NCBI RefSeq assembly: GCF_018403685.1
Contig: NZ_BOVK01000003.1
Location: 1 to 64,000 of the forward strand
From: Xylanibacillus composti
Lineage (GTDB): Bacteria; Bacillota; Bacilli; Paenibacillales; K13
DNA: 64,000 bases
Direction: 5' to 3'
This document shows positions 25,634-35,467 of the stretch, piece by piece. Within the stretch, counting starts at the first letter, position 1; the number at the start of each line of letters is the position of its first letter. Under the pieces are notes generated by a model. It was given only the letters and a program-made list of their open reading frames with translations. It did no database searches and was not told where the DNA came from. Made by a program: the position numbers and the translations under genes.

Positions 25634-28600
25634 ATGATTTTGAGTATGAGAGGGATTAGCAGAAAGTCACTGGTGTACCTTGTCATGCTTTCCATGGTAG
25701 TGGGAAGTTTCTTGGCAGCCTTTGCTCCGAAAGCACAGGCGGCTGAGCCTCGTGTCAACAATCCGTTTGTAGGCGCGACGGCTTACATTAATCCAGACTA
25801 TGCGGCACTGATCGACACGTCTATTGCCCGCACAAGCGACCCGAATTTGGCCTCGCGTATGGAAACGGTCAAGTCTTATCCGACAGCCGTCTGGCTGGAC
25901 CGGATAGCCGCCATCCATGGCGGGGCAGCGAACGCCGGGCGGAAAAGCTTGGAGGATCACCTGGATCTGGCGCTGGCGCAGAAACAAAGCGGTGTGCCGA
26001 TCACAGCGACAATTGTCATTTATGATTTGCCAGGGCGGGATTGTTCGGCCCTCGCGTCCAATGGCGAGCTGCCCCTGACGCAGGAAGGTCTGCAACGTTA
26101 CAAGACCGAGTATATCGATGCCATTACCGAAGTGCTTGCCAAGCCGAAATTTCAAGATATTCGCATTGTAACAGTTATTGAACCGGACGGATTGCCGAAT
26201 CTGGTTACCAACTTGAATGATCCGGAATGCGCGCAGGCCAATTCCAGCGGCATTCAGGTGGAGGCAGTGCGCTATGCGCTCGATGAGCTGCATGCGATCC
26301 CGAACGTATATATTTACATGGATATTGCCCATTCCGGCTGGCTCGGTTGGGACAATAACCTGCAAGGTGTCGTGCAGCTGTATACACAAGTTGTACAAGG
26401 CACGGCAGCTGGACTGAATAGCATTGACGGCTTTATTACCAATGTTTCTAACTACACACCCACATCCGAGCCGTTCTTGACAAACCCGAACTTGAATATT
26501 GGCGGGCAGCCGGTGCGCAGCTCGAATTACTACGAATGGAACCCGATTTTCGACGAGGCGGACTTCACTGCGGCATTGTATAACCGCTTCGTGGCTGCAG
26601 GCTTCCCGAACAGCATTGGCTTCCTGATTGATACGTCCCGCAACGGATGGGGCGGACCGAATCGTCCGACTGCTGTCTCGACTTCTTCGAACCTGAATAC
26701 GTATGTGAATGAGAGCAAGATCGACGGCAGACAGCATCGCGGGCTATGGTGCAACGTGAACGGCGCAGGGATGGGCACTCCGCCTACTGCTGCTCCGTCC
26801 GGCTATGAGGGCTCCCATATTCATGCATTCGTATGGGTGAAGCCGCCGGGCGAATCCGATGGCGCAAGCAGATATATCCCGAATGACGAAGGTAAGAACG
26901 CCGATCCGAACTGTGATCCAACGTTTACCAACGGCGCGAACGCGGGTATCCCGACAGGCGCCATGGACAATGCGCCGCTCGCCGGTCATTGGTTCCACGA
27001 GCAGTTCGAGATGCTGGTAAGAAATGCGTATCCGGCTGTTCCTCCTTCCAACCCGGGTTCAATCCAAGTGCCGGCAGCTCCGACAGGCTTGACGGCTGCA
27101 GCGGGCAACGGGCAAGTAAGCCTGAACTGGAGTGCGTCGATCGGCGCGACAAGCTACACAGTAAAACGCGCAACGACCGCAGGAGGACCGTATGCGAATA
27201 TTGCGAATGTCAACGGTACGAGCTACACGGATACGGCTGTAACGAACGGCACCACGTACTACTATGTGGTAAGCGCCTCCAATAGCGCCGGAAGCAGCGC
27301 GAACTCGACGCAAGCAAGCGCAACGCCAAGCGGCGTCCAAGTGCCGCAGGCTCCGGCAGCCCCGACAGGTTTGACGGCTGCGGCAGGCAACGGGCAGGTG
27401 GCTCTGAGCTGGAATGCGTCAAGCGGCGCAACCAGCTATGCGGTGAAGCGTGCGGCGACGAGCGGCGGTCCGTACACGACTGTGGCGAACGTTGCAGGAA
27501 CAAGCTACACGGACACGGCTGTGACGAACGGCACGACGTACTACTATGTAGTGAGCGCTTCGAACAGCGCCGGAAGCAGCGCGAATTCGACGCAAGCGAG
27601 CGCGACGCCGACGGGCTCGGTGCAGCAGCCGAGCGGATTGCGCGTCGAGTACAAGACAGGGGATACGAATGCGACAGACAATCAGATGAAGCCGCATCTG
27701 CGCATTGTCAATGAGAGCGGCAGCGCGGTGAATCTGAGCGAGCTGACGATCCGCTACTGGTATTCGAAGGACGGCAATGTAGCCGACCAGTACAATTGCG
27801 ACTGGGCGCAAATAGGCTGCTCGAACATTTCTGCAAGCTTCGGCAGCGCTTCGGGCGAAGGGGCGGACAGCTACTTGGAGCTGTCGTTCAGCGCAGGAGC
27901 GGGCCAGCTGGCGGCTGGAGCGAACACCGGCGACATCCAAAGCCGGATCAACAAGAGCAATTGGTCGAATTACAATGAAGCGAACGATTATTCCTATAAC
28001 GGCACGATGACATCGTACGGCTCGAACGAGCGGATTGCGCTGTACAGGAATGGCGTATTGATATGGGGATCGGAGCCCGGCGGCAGTCAGCCGGGCCCCG
28101 CGGCCCCGGCCGCACCGACAGGGTTGACTGCTGTCGCAGGCAACGGGCAGGTCGCCCTGAGCTGGAGCGCATCAAGCGGCGCAACCAGCTATGCGGTGAA
28201 GCGTGCGGCGACGAGCGGCGGTCCGTACACGACCGTGGCGAATGTAGCGGGAACAAGCTACACCGATACGAACGTAACGAACGGCACGACGTATTATTAC
28301 GTCGTGTCGTCTTCCAATAGCGCCGGAAGCAGCGCGAACTCTTCGCAGGCTAGCGCGCAGCCTCAAGACAACAGCGGAAATCCTGCAAGAGATGTAGTCT
28401 CGCAGTGGGGACAGCTGAAGGTGTCGGGCACGCAGCTGCAAAACCAGCACGGACAGGATGTCCAATTGGTAGGAATCAGCTCGCACGGCCTGCAATGGTT
28501 CCCGCAATTTGTAAACAAGGAAACCATTCAGTGGCTGCGTGACGACTGGCATGTCAACGTATTCCGCGCTGCCATGTACACGCAGGAAGACGGCTATATC

Positions 28601-29293
28601 GATAATCCATCGGTTAAGGAAAAAGTCAAGGAAGCAGTTGAGGCTGCAATCGATCTCGGCATTTACGTCATTATTGATTGGCACATTTTGTATGACGGCA
28701 ACCCGAATACACACAAAGAGGAGGCGAAGGCCTTCTTCCAGGAGATGGCCGCCTTGTACGGTCACTATCCGAACGTCATCTACGAGATTGCCAATGAGCC
28801 GAACGGCAATGTCAGCTGGGCAGGCGACGTAAAACCGTATGCGGAGGAAGTCATTCCGGTCATTCGGGCCATTGATCCGGACGGCGTCGTCCTGGTCGGT
28901 TCGCCTACCTGGAGCCAGGACATTCATCATGCTGCTGATGATCCGTTAGCCTTCGACAATGTTATGTATACGCTGCATTTCTATTCGGGCACACATGGAC
29001 AGTGGCTGCGCGACCGGATCGATTATGCGCGGAATAGAGGGATTGGCATCTTCGTCTCCGAATGGGGAACGAGCCAAGCTTCGGGAGATGGCGGTCCTTA
29101 CTTGGCAGAAGCCCAGCAGTGGATCGATTTCCTGAATGCCCGCAATATCAGCTGGGTGAACTGGTCGCTTGCCGACAAAGCCGAGGTTTCGGCTGCGTTG
29201 TTGCCGGGTGCGCCCATCTCCGGATGGACCGATGCGCAGCTGTCTGCATCGGGAAGATGGGTTCGCAATGCGATCCGCGCTGCGAATCCGTGA
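25634..29293 (+). CDS. Secreted bifunctional cellulase GH6-FN3-FN3-CBM3-FN3-GH5
   Basis: 1219 residues. The signal peptide ends AQA (residue 36). GH6 domain ~40-465: signature 1 [17 protein letters not shown] with Asp136, signature 2 [10 protein letters not shown] with Asp185. FN3-1 ~478-567, FN3-2 ~574-660, CBM3 ~669-815 (LRVEYKTGD ... [12 protein letters not shown]), FN3-3 ~825-910. GH5 domain ~917-1219 with acid/base Glu1055 (YEIANEPNG) and nucleophile Glu1143 (FVSEWGTSQ). GH6 enzymes cut processively from the non-reducing end, and GH5 endoglucanases open internal sites, so one chain can do both jobs on crystalline cellulose held by the CBM3. FN3-2 and FN3-3 share 62 identical bases. GAAGGGTGA precedes the ATG. 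Confidence 0.96.
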   Translation: MILSMRGISRKSLVYLVMLSMVVGSFLAAFAPKAQAAEPRVNNPFVGATAYINPDYAALIDTSIARTSDPNLASRMETVKSYPTAVWLDRIAAIHGGAANAGRKSLEDHLDLALAQKQSGVPITATIVIYDLPGRDCSALASNGELPLTQEGLQRYKTEYIDAITEVLAKPKFQDIRIVTVIEPDGLPNLVTNLNDPECAQANSSGIQVEAVRYALDELHAIPNVYIYMDIAHSGWLGWDNNLQGVVQLYTQVVQGTAAGLNSIDGFITNVSNYTPTSEPFLTNPNLNIGGQPVRSSNYYEWNPIFDEADFTAALYNRFVAAGFPNSIGFLIDTSRNGWGGPNRPTAVSTSSNLNTYVNESKIDGRQHRGLWCNVNGAGMGTPPTAAPSGYEGSHIHAFVWVKPPGESDGASRYIPNDEGKNADPNCDPTFTNGANAGIPTGAMDNAPLAGHWFHEQFEMLVRNAYPAVPPSNPGSIQVPAAPTGLTAAAGNGQVSLNWSASIGATSYTVKRATTAGGPYANIANVNGTSYTDTAVTNGTTYYYVVSASNSAGSSANSTQASATPSGVQVPQAPAAPTGLTAAAGNGQVALSWNASSGATSYAVKRAATSGGPYTTVANVAGTSYTDTAVTNGTTYYYVVSASNSAGSSANSTQASATPTGSVQQPSGLRVEYKTGDTNATDNQMKPHLRIVNESGSAVNLSELTIRYWYSKDGNVADQYNCDWAQIGCSNISASFGSASGEGADSYLELSFSAGAGQLAAGANTGDIQSRINKSNWSNYNEANDYSYNGTMTSYGSNERIALYRNGVLIWGSEPGGSQPGPAAPAAPTGLTAVAGNGQVALSWSASSGATSYAVKRAATSGGPYTTVANVAGTSYTDTNVTNGTTYYYVVSSSNSAGSSANSSQASAQPQDNSGNPARDVVSQWGQLKVSGTQLQNQHGQDVQLVGISSHGLQWFPQFVNKETIQWLRDDWHVNVFRAAMYTQEDGYIDNPSVKEKVKEAVEAAIDLGIYVIIDWHILYDGNPNTHKEEAKAFFQEMAALYGHYPNVIYEIANEPNGNVSWAGDVKPYAEEVIPVIRAIDPDGVVLVGSPTWSQDIHHAADDPLAFDNVMYTLHFYSGTHGQWLRDRIDYARNRGIGIFVSEWGTSQASGDGGPYLAEAQQWIDFLNARNISWVNWSLADKAEVSAALLPGAPISGWTDAQLSASGRWVRNAIRAANP
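27419..28233 (+). repeat. 62-bp direct repeat inside the cellulase gene
   Basis: Positions 27419-27480 and 28172-28233 are identical over 62 bases and lie in FN3-2 and FN3-3. The offset is 753 bp, or 251 codons, so recombination between the copies would delete one FN3 plus the CBM3 without breaking the frame. Confidence 0.9.
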
Positions 29294-29346
29294 CGGGATG
29301 ATGGGATTGTAAAGCTGTTGCTGGAGACAACATGCCGATGACAGAG

Positions 29347-29385
29347 GCTGCTAGCGGTTGCTTGCGCAACCCGGGCAGCTTTTGT
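29347..29385 (+). terminator. Terminator of the cellulase gene
   Basis: A two-part stem: GCTGC/GCAGC outside and GGTTG/CAACC inside, followed by TTTTGTTATT. Confidence 0.65.
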
Positions 29386-29442
29386 TATTGGATTAGGCCC
29401 GGGCTCGCGCGCATGCAGTCCAGAAGGATTTGACGGTTTTAC

Positions 29443-29471
29443 TTGTCATTGCAGCCTATAGCGTCTATAAT
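29443..29471 (+). promoter_or_regulatory. SigA promoter of the thiamine operon
   Basis: TTGTCA, a 17-bp spacer and a perfect TATAAT, placed ~40 bp before the TPP aptamer. Confidence 0.75.
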
Positions 29472-29507
29472 AGGGGCGATTCACGATTCATCCGAAATGA
29501 ATAGGAA

Positions 29508-29596
29508 AATGGGGGCTTGCGGAAGCAGGCTGAGAGTACGACTAGGCCGTCGTTGACCATCTGAACCTGTTTGGGTAATGCCAGCGTAGGGAATGT
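29508..29596 (+). promoter_or_regulatory. TPP (THI-box) riboswitch
   Basis: The conserved elements appear in order: a GGGG-starting P1/P2 arm, CTGAGA at 29529, ACCATCTGAACCTG, then GGGTAATGCCAGCGTAGGGA. This is a standard thiamine pyrophosphate aptamer. A terminator hairpin (29623-29662) follows and precedes thiE, so TPP should stop transcription. Confidence 0.96.
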
Positions 29597-29622
29597 TTGC
29601 GAATGAGCAGCTTTTGTTCGTA

Positions 29623-29662
29623 AACGCACATTGTCTACCAGGCATTGTGCGTTTTTTTTTTT
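29623..29662 (+). terminator. TPP-riboswitch terminator
   Basis: AACGCACA pairs with TGTGCGTT, followed by a run of eleven T. It lies between the aptamer and thiE. Confidence 0.9.
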
Positions 29663-29724
29663 ATTATAGAGAGCGATGGAATACGCATCGAACTTTGCGG
29701 GTAACAATCGGGGGAGGAAAAGGG

Positions 29725-30354
29725 ATGAGAGATTTTCGCTTGTACGCCATAACCGGGGAGGAGTTTCATCCCGGCAAGGAGCTGGTGACAGTGATGGAAG
29801 AAGCGATCCTGGGTGGCGCCGATATCATCCAACTGCGGGACAAGAACAGTTCGAAGCGCGAGCTGCTCCGCAAAGCCCGGGCATTGCGCGAGCTTACGCG
29901 CAAGCACCAGGTGACTTTTATTGTGAACGACCATATCGACATCGCTTTGGCCGTGGATGCGGACGGCATCCATCTTGGGCAAGACGATCTGCCGCTTCAG
30001 GAGGCCCGAAAGCTTGTCGGGAATAAGATAATCGGCATCTCCACGCATGTGATCGGGGAAGCGCGCCGTGCAGAGGCGGAAGGGGCGGATTATATCGGCG
30101 TAGGCCCGGTATTTCCGACAAAGAGCAAGGCAGACGTGGTGGACCCGGTGACCACCGCTTACGTGCGCGAGGCGGCGGCGGAAATACGCATTCCCTTCGT
30201 TGCCATCGGCGGCATCAAGCTGCACAACGTTGACGAAGTGCTCGCCGCCGGCGCCAGCCGCATATGCGCCATAAGCGAAATCGTCGGCAGCGCGGATATT
30301 CGCGGCACATGCCGGAAGTTTCTGGAGAAGATGAACGAATACCAGGGAGGCTGA
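29725..30354 (+). CDS. thiE: Thiamine-phosphate synthase
   Basis: 209 residues; couples HMP-PP and thiazole phosphate to thiamine phosphate. Family motifs: LQLRDKNSS-type pyrophosphate-site strand (IIQLRDKNSSKRELL), VNDHIDIALAVDADGIHLGQ, GISTHVIGEA, YIGVGPVFPTKSKAD, and VAIGGIK near the end. ATG 29725 follows GGGAGGAAAAGGG. First gene of the TPP-controlled operon; thiS begins 5 bp after its stop. Confidence 0.96.
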   Translation: MRDFRLYAITGEEFHPGKELVTVMEEAILGGADIIQLRDKNSSKRELLRKARALRELTRKHQVTFIVNDHIDIALAVDADGIHLGQDDLPLQEARKLVGNKIIGISTHVIGEARRAEAEGADYIGVGPVFPTKSKADVVDPVTTAYVREAAAEIRIPFVAIGGIKLHNVDEVLAAGASRICAISEIVGSADIRGTCRKFLEKMNEYQGG

Positions 30355-30359
30355 GCAAA

Positions 30360-30560
30360 TTGGAATGCATAATCAATGGGGAGAGGAAAACGGTCGCTCC
30401 GGGCGCAACACTGCTGGATCTGATTCGCCAGCACGGGTTGGAGCAAAGGCGGATCATTGCGGAGGTCGACGGAAAACTGGTTGATGCTCCTGCGTGGTCC
30501 GACACACTGCTGCAGGAAGGCAGTCGAATTGAGCTAGTACATTTTGTCGGGGGAGGGTAA
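30360..30560 (+). CDS. thiS: Sulfur carrier protein ThiS
   Basis: 66 residues starting from TTG 30360; AGGGAGG lies 9 bp upstream, and this start gives the normal beta-grasp N-terminus (LECIINGE). The protein ends in Gly-Gly-Gly, providing the C-terminal glycine that is adenylated and thiocarboxylated for thiazole synthesis. Middle: [21 protein letters not shown]. No thiF is in the cluster, so the adenylating enzyme must be elsewhere (MoeB or ThiF). Confidence 0.94.
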   Translation: MECIINGERKTVAPGATLLDLIRQHGLEQRRIIAEVDGKLVDAPAWSDTLLQEGSRIELVHFVGGG

Positions 30561-30565
30561 GCCGG

Positions 30566-31345
30566 ATGAACAAGGATCAGCTTGTGATAGGCGGGAAGGC
30601 GCTGACTTCCCGCTTCTTTCTCGGGACGGGCCGATATCCGAATCCGCTCGTGCAAAACCAGGCCATAGAAGCATCTGGCGCAGAAGTACTGACCTTCGCC
30701 ATCCGTCGGGTGAATTTGGATGATCCGGAGGACGATTCGATCCTGCAGCATTTGCAAGATCGCCCCTTTACCTTCCTGCCGAACACTTCGGGTGCGAGTA
30801 CGGCGGAGGAAGCGGTTCGCATTGCACGCATGGCCCGTGCATCCGGGCTGAGCGATTGGGTGAAAGTCGAGATCAGTGCGAATGCCATGACGCTGCTGCC
30901 CGACCCGATCGAAACGCTGAAGGCTACCGAACAGCTGGTGAAAGAGGGCTTTACCGTGCTGCCCTATACGTCCGACGATCCGATTCTGTGCAAGAGGCTG
31001 GAGGAGGCCGGCGCTGCCGCAGTCATGCCGGGAGGGGCGCCGATTGGCACAGGTCTCGGCATTTTGAATCCTTACAATATCGGCCTCATTGTGGAGTCTG
31101 CGCATGTGCCGATCATTGTGGATGCCGGTCTTGGCTCCGCTCAAGACGTTGTGCAAGCGATGGAGCTTGGCGTGGACGGCATTCTGATGAATACGCCGGT
31201 AGCCCGCGCGAAGGATCCGGTGCGCATGGCCCGAGCCATGAGCCTTGCGATTGAAGCGGGCAGAGAGGCCTTCTTGGCCGGGCGGATCGCCAAGCGCAGA
31301 TACGCGTCGGCAAGCAGCGAATTTGAGCATCTGGCCGTCAAATAA
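30566..31345 (+). CDS. thiG: Thiazole synthase
   Basis: 259 residues, TIM barrel. Builds the thiazole ring from deoxyxylulose phosphate, dehydroglycine (from ThiO) and ThiS thiocarboxylate. Motifs: [10 protein letters not shown], the Schiff-base Lys in [40 protein letters not shown] and [18 protein letters not shown]. It starts 5 bp after thiS, in the usual order. Confidence 0.97.
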   Translation: MNKDQLVIGGKALTSRFFLGTGRYPNPLVQNQAIEASGAEVLTFAIRRVNLDDPEDDSILQHLQDRPFTFLPNTSGASTAEEAVRIARMARASGLSDWVKVEISANAMTLLPDPIETLKATEQLVKEGFTVLPYTSDDPILCKRLEEAGAAAVMPGGAPIGTGLGILNPYNIGLIVESAHVPIIVDAGLGSAQDVVQAMELGVDGILMNTPVARAKDPVRMARAMSLAIEAGREAFLAGRIAKRRYASASSEFEHLAVK

Positions 31346-31362
31346 CTCGTAGCAGATAGGTT

Positions 31363-32478
31363 GTGACGATAGTGGGAGAGCGCATCATTGTATTGGGCGG
31401 GGGCGTCATCGGCTTGTCCTGCGCGCTGGCGCTGGCGAGCCGCGGACACGATGTCTCCATTCTTGAAAAGGGATCTTGCGGCGGGCAGGCCTCCGGAGCG
31501 GCTGCAGGCATGCTGGCTCCCTTCTCGGAAAATCCCGAATATCCGGACGGCTTCTTCCGGCTTTGCCTGGACAGCCTGCGGCGTTATCCGCGCTGGCAGG
31601 CTGAAGTCAAGCGGTTGTCCGGCATGGATTTCGAATATACGGAGAGCGGCAGCTTGTATGCCGTCTATCATGAAGCGGATTTGTCGGCGCTGTCGGCGCG
31701 CCTGTCTTGGCAGCGCCCCTTCGGCACCGAAGCGGACATCGTCGAAGGCAGCAGGCTGGAACAGCTGGAGCCGCAAATGCAGCAAGCACGGGCAGCCGTA
31801 TATTGTCCAGAGGAGAGCCACGTACACGCACCGGACTACGTTCGGGCGCTGAAAGCGGCCTGCTGCACGGTCGGGGTGGAGATCCGGGAGCAGCTGCAGG
31901 AGCTTGCACTCGCAGATTGGACGGCGGGGGTCAGGGTTCAGGACAGCGCAGGCCAAAGTTACGAAGCGGATCGCATCGTATTGTGTACGGGCGCATGGAG
32001 CGGAAGCTGGTCAGAGCTGTTCGGTTTTCCGATACCCGTCTATCCGATCAGGGGACAGATTTGTGCTTATTCCGCGGAGCAAGCGGAGCTTCGGCATATC
32101 CTCTTCACCAGTCAAGGCTACATGGTAAGCAAGGCGAATGGCATGCTCGTATGCGGGGCTTCGGAAGATATAGCCGGATTCGCGACTAGCGTCACCGACA
32201 AGGGCATACATCGACTGGAGGCGTTAAGCAAGAGGACGCTGCCCTTTCTCAAGGAGCGCCAGCCGACGCTCAAGTGGGCCGGTCTTAGACCGGCGACTCA
32301 GGATGGGTATCCGCTGCTCGGGTCGAGTCCGGAACACCCGCGTGTTATTTTTGCATGCGGTCATTACCGCAACGGCATCTTGCTCAGTCCGGCAACGGCG
32401 GCAGTTGTCGCAGATATCGTTGATGGACGCAAGCCGGAATTGGAGCTCGATGCTTTCCGTCCGGATCGGTTCAGGTGA
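31363..32478 (+). CDS. thiO: Glycine oxidase ThiO
   Basis: 371 residues from GTG 31363. FAD-binding DAO-family enzyme with Rossmann motif IIVLGGGVIGLSCALALA and SGAAAGMLAPFSENPE; C-terminal WAGLRPATQDGYPLLGSSPE and YRNGILLSPATAAVVADI. Oxidises glycine to the imine used by ThiG. Located between thiG and thiD in the thiamine operon. Confidence 0.95.
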   Translation: MTIVGERIIVLGGGVIGLSCALALASRGHDVSILEKGSCGGQASGAAAGMLAPFSENPEYPDGFFRLCLDSLRRYPRWQAEVKRLSGMDFEYTESGSLYAVYHEADLSALSARLSWQRPFGTEADIVEGSRLEQLEPQMQQARAAVYCPEESHVHAPDYVRALKAACCTVGVEIREQLQELALADWTAGVRVQDSAGQSYEADRIVLCTGAWSGSWSELFGFPIPVYPIRGQICAYSAEQAELRHILFTSQGYMVSKANGMLVCGASEDIAGFATSVTDKGIHRLEALSKRTLPFLKERQPTLKWAGLRPATQDGYPLLGSSPEHPRVIFACGHYRNGILLSPATAAVVADIVDGRKPELELDAFRPDRFR

Positions 32479-32514
32479 TGGAACGAAAACAAGAGCAAAA
32501 AGGGGAGAGGAACG

Positions 32515-33315
32515 ATGAAACTGGCGAAGGCGATGACCGTGGCAGGCTCTGATTCCGGCGGCGGCGCCGGCATTCAAGCAGATTTGAAAACCTTTCAGGA
32601 ATTAAATGCATACGGCACCAGTGTTGTGACTGCTCTTACGGCACAGAATACCTTGGGCGTACACGGTGTTTATCCGCAAAGCGCAGCTTGCGTGGAAGCT
32701 CAGCTTGATGCAGTGCTCGCTGACATCGGCGTTGATGCGGCGAAGACAGGAATGCTCTTCTCGGCAGAGATTATCGCGCTGACTGCAGACAAGCTGAAGC
32801 AGTATGGGGTGAAGCAGCTTGTCGTCGATCCGGTGATGATTGCGAAGGGCGGCGCGCCCTTGCTGCAGCGGGATGCCGTTCAAGCTTTGAAGGAACGCCT
32901 GCTTCCCATCGCAACGCTGGTGACGCCGAATATTCCGGAAGCCTGCCATCTGCTTGGCAGAGATCAGATCCATGATGTGGAACAAATGAGGGAAGCGAGC
33001 TGTCGGTTGCTGGAGCTTGGCGCGAAGGCTGTGCTGCTGAAGGGCGGGCATCTGGAAGGAGAAACAGCCGTCGATTTGTTCTACGACGGCCATTCCTTTA
33101 TCGAGCTGGCGCATCCCCGCATCCATACCCTGCACACACACGGGACCGGCTGTACGTTATCGGCGGCCATTACCGCCGAATTGGCCAAGGGAGCTTCGCT
33201 CGAGGCCGCCGTCCGCACAGGCAAGGCATTCATTTCCGCGGCAATCGCCCATGCGGTCGGTGTAGGGAAAGGAATCGGTCCTACTTGCCATGCGGCGTAC
33301 CGGCTATATCGCTAG
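32515..33315 (+). CDS. thiD: Hydroxymethylpyrimidine/phosphomethylpyrimidine kinase
   Basis: 266 residues, ribokinase fold. Motifs: VAGSDSGGGAGIQADLKTF, VDPVMIAKGGAPLL, VTPNIPEACHLLG, AVLLKGGHLEGE and HGTGCTLSAAITAELAKG with the catalytic-site Cys. It makes HMP-PP for ThiE. GGGGAGAGGAACG precedes the ATG. Last gene of the operon; no terminator is visible before the convergent gene 30 bp on. Confidence 0.96.
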   Translation: MKLAKAMTVAGSDSGGGAGIQADLKTFQELNAYGTSVVTALTAQNTLGVHGVYPQSAACVEAQLDAVLADIGVDAAKTGMLFSAEIIALTADKLKQYGVKQLVVDPVMIAKGGAPLLQRDAVQALKERLLPIATLVTPNIPEACHLLGRDQIHDVEQMREASCRLLELGAKAVLLKGGHLEGETAVDLFYDGHSFIELAHPRIHTLHTHGTGCTLSAAITAELAKGASLEAAVRTGKAFISAAIAHAVGVGKGIGPTCHAAYRLYR

Positions 33316-33344
33316 GGAGCAGAGCAGGGTAAGGCGAAGCAGAG

Positions 33345-34355
33345 TTAGGGAAGCTCCGCCAGTAGCTTTTCCAGCACGGCGATTTCTGACTGCCGGACTT
33401 CATCCATGAACTGGGCCATCATATCAATGAGCGACTTGTCTTGGCGGCGCTCATATTTCAGGAACAGCGATCTTGCCATTTCGGTTTTTTGCTTGACCTC
33501 TTCATATTGATTGTGGAGCGAGAGATCGGGGAGATAGCCTTGCTCATGCAGGTACGCGAGACGATCGAGCATGATTTTCTTATGTTCCCAGACGACTTGC
33601 AGCGGACGGATGTCGTTGCCGATCTCCCCATCGCGCATAAGCTGGAAGTACTCCTGCAAGGAATCGTAGGTGGCGACGCCGAAGTTGGTCGGCTGCTGGA
33701 ACCTTCCGGAAGGGTTGATGAACTGCAGGACATCATCCTGCGGATTTTTGGCCTGCAGGTAATCGCTGATTTGCTTCTTCAGATAGCCGACATTGAATGG
33801 GTAGTCGCCGTCGTCGAACTGGAACAGATTAATATAGACTTGCCACCAGAAATAATCATTTCCATTCGCGTATGCTGCGGTAAAATCTTCATAGGACACT
33901 TGATAGTCTGAAAAACTGCCATTTTTCAAATAACCTTTCAAATACAACTGCCTTTCGTCGTTGTCATAACCGTGAACGAACACATCATGCGTGAAATGCG
34001 TGGTCTGATAGTGTCTGGAAGCGCTTATATAATATTGATCGACATAGAGAAGGACATAGAAATTCTTGTCAACAGCACGAATGAGGAAGTCAACGATATG
34101 TTCGTTCAGGTAGTCCGACAACAAATCTCTGGAAATCTGCTCGCGCACCAGGCCGGGGTAGTAATGGAAGTTGTAAAAATTAAAATAGTCGTAGTTTCGG
34201 TATTGGGCAATTTCCTGATAGCAGCGCAACGAGATATAATTATTGTAGAAATGCGAGATGGATTGCGGATAGGCACGAGTTATGGCTAGCGTGTAGGCAT
34301 GATGCAGGTATGAAATAATAGGCGGTGCGGCGGTCGGCAAAATTTTTCGGCTCAT
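33345..34355 (-). CDS. BtrH-N-like protein (cysteine-peptidase/acyltransferase-like fold), orphan
   Basis: 336 residues, very rich in Tyr and Phe, with no signal peptide or membrane segment. The stretch FYVLLYVDQYYISASRHY..THFTHDVFVHGYD, followed by LYLKGYLKNGSFSDYQVSYEDFTAAY, matches in pattern the butirosin BtrH N-terminal domain (papain-like fold: Cys near the N-terminus, here in SLRCYQEI, then His in the H-D-hhhh-GYD strand). BtrH moves an acyl group from a carrier protein to an amine. The C-terminal ~130 residues are helical. No carrier protein, NRPS or PKS gene is nearby, so it stands alone. AAGGAGG is 12 bp before ATG 34355. Function unknown. Confidence 0.55.
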   Translation of the reverse strand: MSRKILPTAAPPIISYLHHAYTLAITRAYPQSISHFYNNYISLRCYQEIAQYRNYDYFNFYNFHYYPGLVREQISRDLLSDYLNEHIVDFLIRAVDKNFYVLLYVDQYYISASRHYQTTHFTHDVFVHGYDNDERQLYLKGYLKNGSFSDYQVSYEDFTAAYANGNDYFWWQVYINLFQFDDGDYPFNVGYLKKQISDYLQAKNPQDDVLQFINPSGRFQQPTNFGVATYDSLQEYFQLMRDGEIGNDIRPLQVVWEHKKIMLDRLAYLHEQGYLPDLSLHNQYEEVKQKTEMARSLFLKYERRQDKSLIDMMAQFMDEVRQSEIAVLEKLLAELP

Positions 34356-34699
34356 TGACGTCTGGAACCTCCTTGTCGAGTAAGAACATTTCTAATAATC
34401 TGAAAATGGCGCGCGGAAAAATTGTAGGATTTTGTCATCCACTATTTTGATTATACAAAGGCGCCACGGGTCCTGCAACAGATTTTCGGCATCAGAGGCG
34501 GAGAAGACGTGCCATGAATGTAGTAGAAACGCACTAGGAACGGAGCGCATATGGGTAGCATGGCCCGCATATATAGTGCCATCGCGCCGGTTTCTGTTAT
34601 ATGATACTATCAATATCATCACGGGAGGGATAGACAACGTTGAACTAAAGAATTCGAAATTTGTTCGGCGAACAGCTAAGCCGAATCACGGGAGGGACA
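34356..34699. other. Divergent intergenic region
   Basis: 344 bp between the BtrH-like gene and the coiled-coil membrane protein gene. It contains an AT-rich segment with GTTATATGATACTATC near 34597, a plausible -10 area for the plus-strand gene. No RNA or coding feature is recognised. Confidence 0.4.
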
Positions 34700-35398
34700 A
34701 TGAAGAGATTTGTCAAGTGGTTTTATCCTGCCCTGGTCATTCTCATGCTGATTGGTCTTGTCAACATGGCGATCAAAAATCGCGAGCAGAGCAGTGATCT
34801 GAGAAAGCTGCAGTCATTGCTGGAATCTTACGAGCGAAAAGAATCGAATTACGAGCAGCGACTGGACAACTTGAGAAAAGAGCGGCAGGACAAGATTGAC
34901 AGTATGGTCGCGGCGTATAAGGACAATGTCGATCTCAAAAGGGACAACAAGCGCCTGTCGAGCACGGTGGAAGAGCTGTATTTCCGCAATATTTCCAACT
35001 TGCGGCTGCTGTTCGGCGACGACTTCGATACGAGAGTGAGCCCCGCATTCCATACTCGAATGCAAGACTGGCTGAAGCAGTACATGGACGCTGTAAGCTT
35101 CGAAGACGAGGAAAGGCACAGCCAATGGTTTGATTCCGAAGAAATGCGGGCGGAGGATCCCTTCTGGCGAAACAAAAGCAAGCTGACCGGATTTCTGATG
35201 GCGGAGCCCGCTTCCGAACAGCGCGTGCAGCAGGTCAAGGAGGAGTTGGGCACAAGCGCAGCTTTGCATGCAGTCGACCTGTTTGCACTTACTAAAGATT
35301 ATGAAGTGGTTGCAGCTACGTTATATATGAGCCAAAATAGGAACGAAGGGCACATCGTGCGGGTTGAGCAACGACAACTCCACGGAAGCGGAGGGTAG
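34700..35398 (+). CDS. Membrane-anchored coiled-coil protein of unknown function
   Basis: 232 residues from ATG 34700, with GGAGGG 4-9 bp upstream. One N-terminal membrane helix (about 8-28, FYPALVILMLIGLVNMAI), then a charged coiled coil (about 30-105, rich in Leu, Lys, Arg and Glu), then an acidic globular part of ~120 residues. A short N-terminus with Lys/Arg before the helix suggests the bulk is outside the cell. No enzyme motif. It is followed by an esterase gene 69 bp on, perhaps co-transcribed. Not recognised. Confidence 0.65.
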   Translation: MKRFVKWFYPALVILMLIGLVNMAIKNREQSSDLRKLQSLLESYERKESNYEQRLDNLRKERQDKIDSMVAAYKDNVDLKRDNKRLSSTVEELYFRNISNLRLLFGDDFDTRVSPAFHTRMQDWLKQYMDAVSFEDEERHSQWFDSEEMRAEDPFWRNKSKLTGFLMAEPASEQRVQQVKEELGTSAALHAVDLFALTKDYEVVAATLYMSQNRNEGHIVRVEQRQLHGSGG

Positions 35399-35467
35399 GA
35401 GGCAGGAGAAGCGCTCTTGCTTGTCGTGGGTGTTCCATTCGCATACATCAAGGAGGTTACCTATAAG

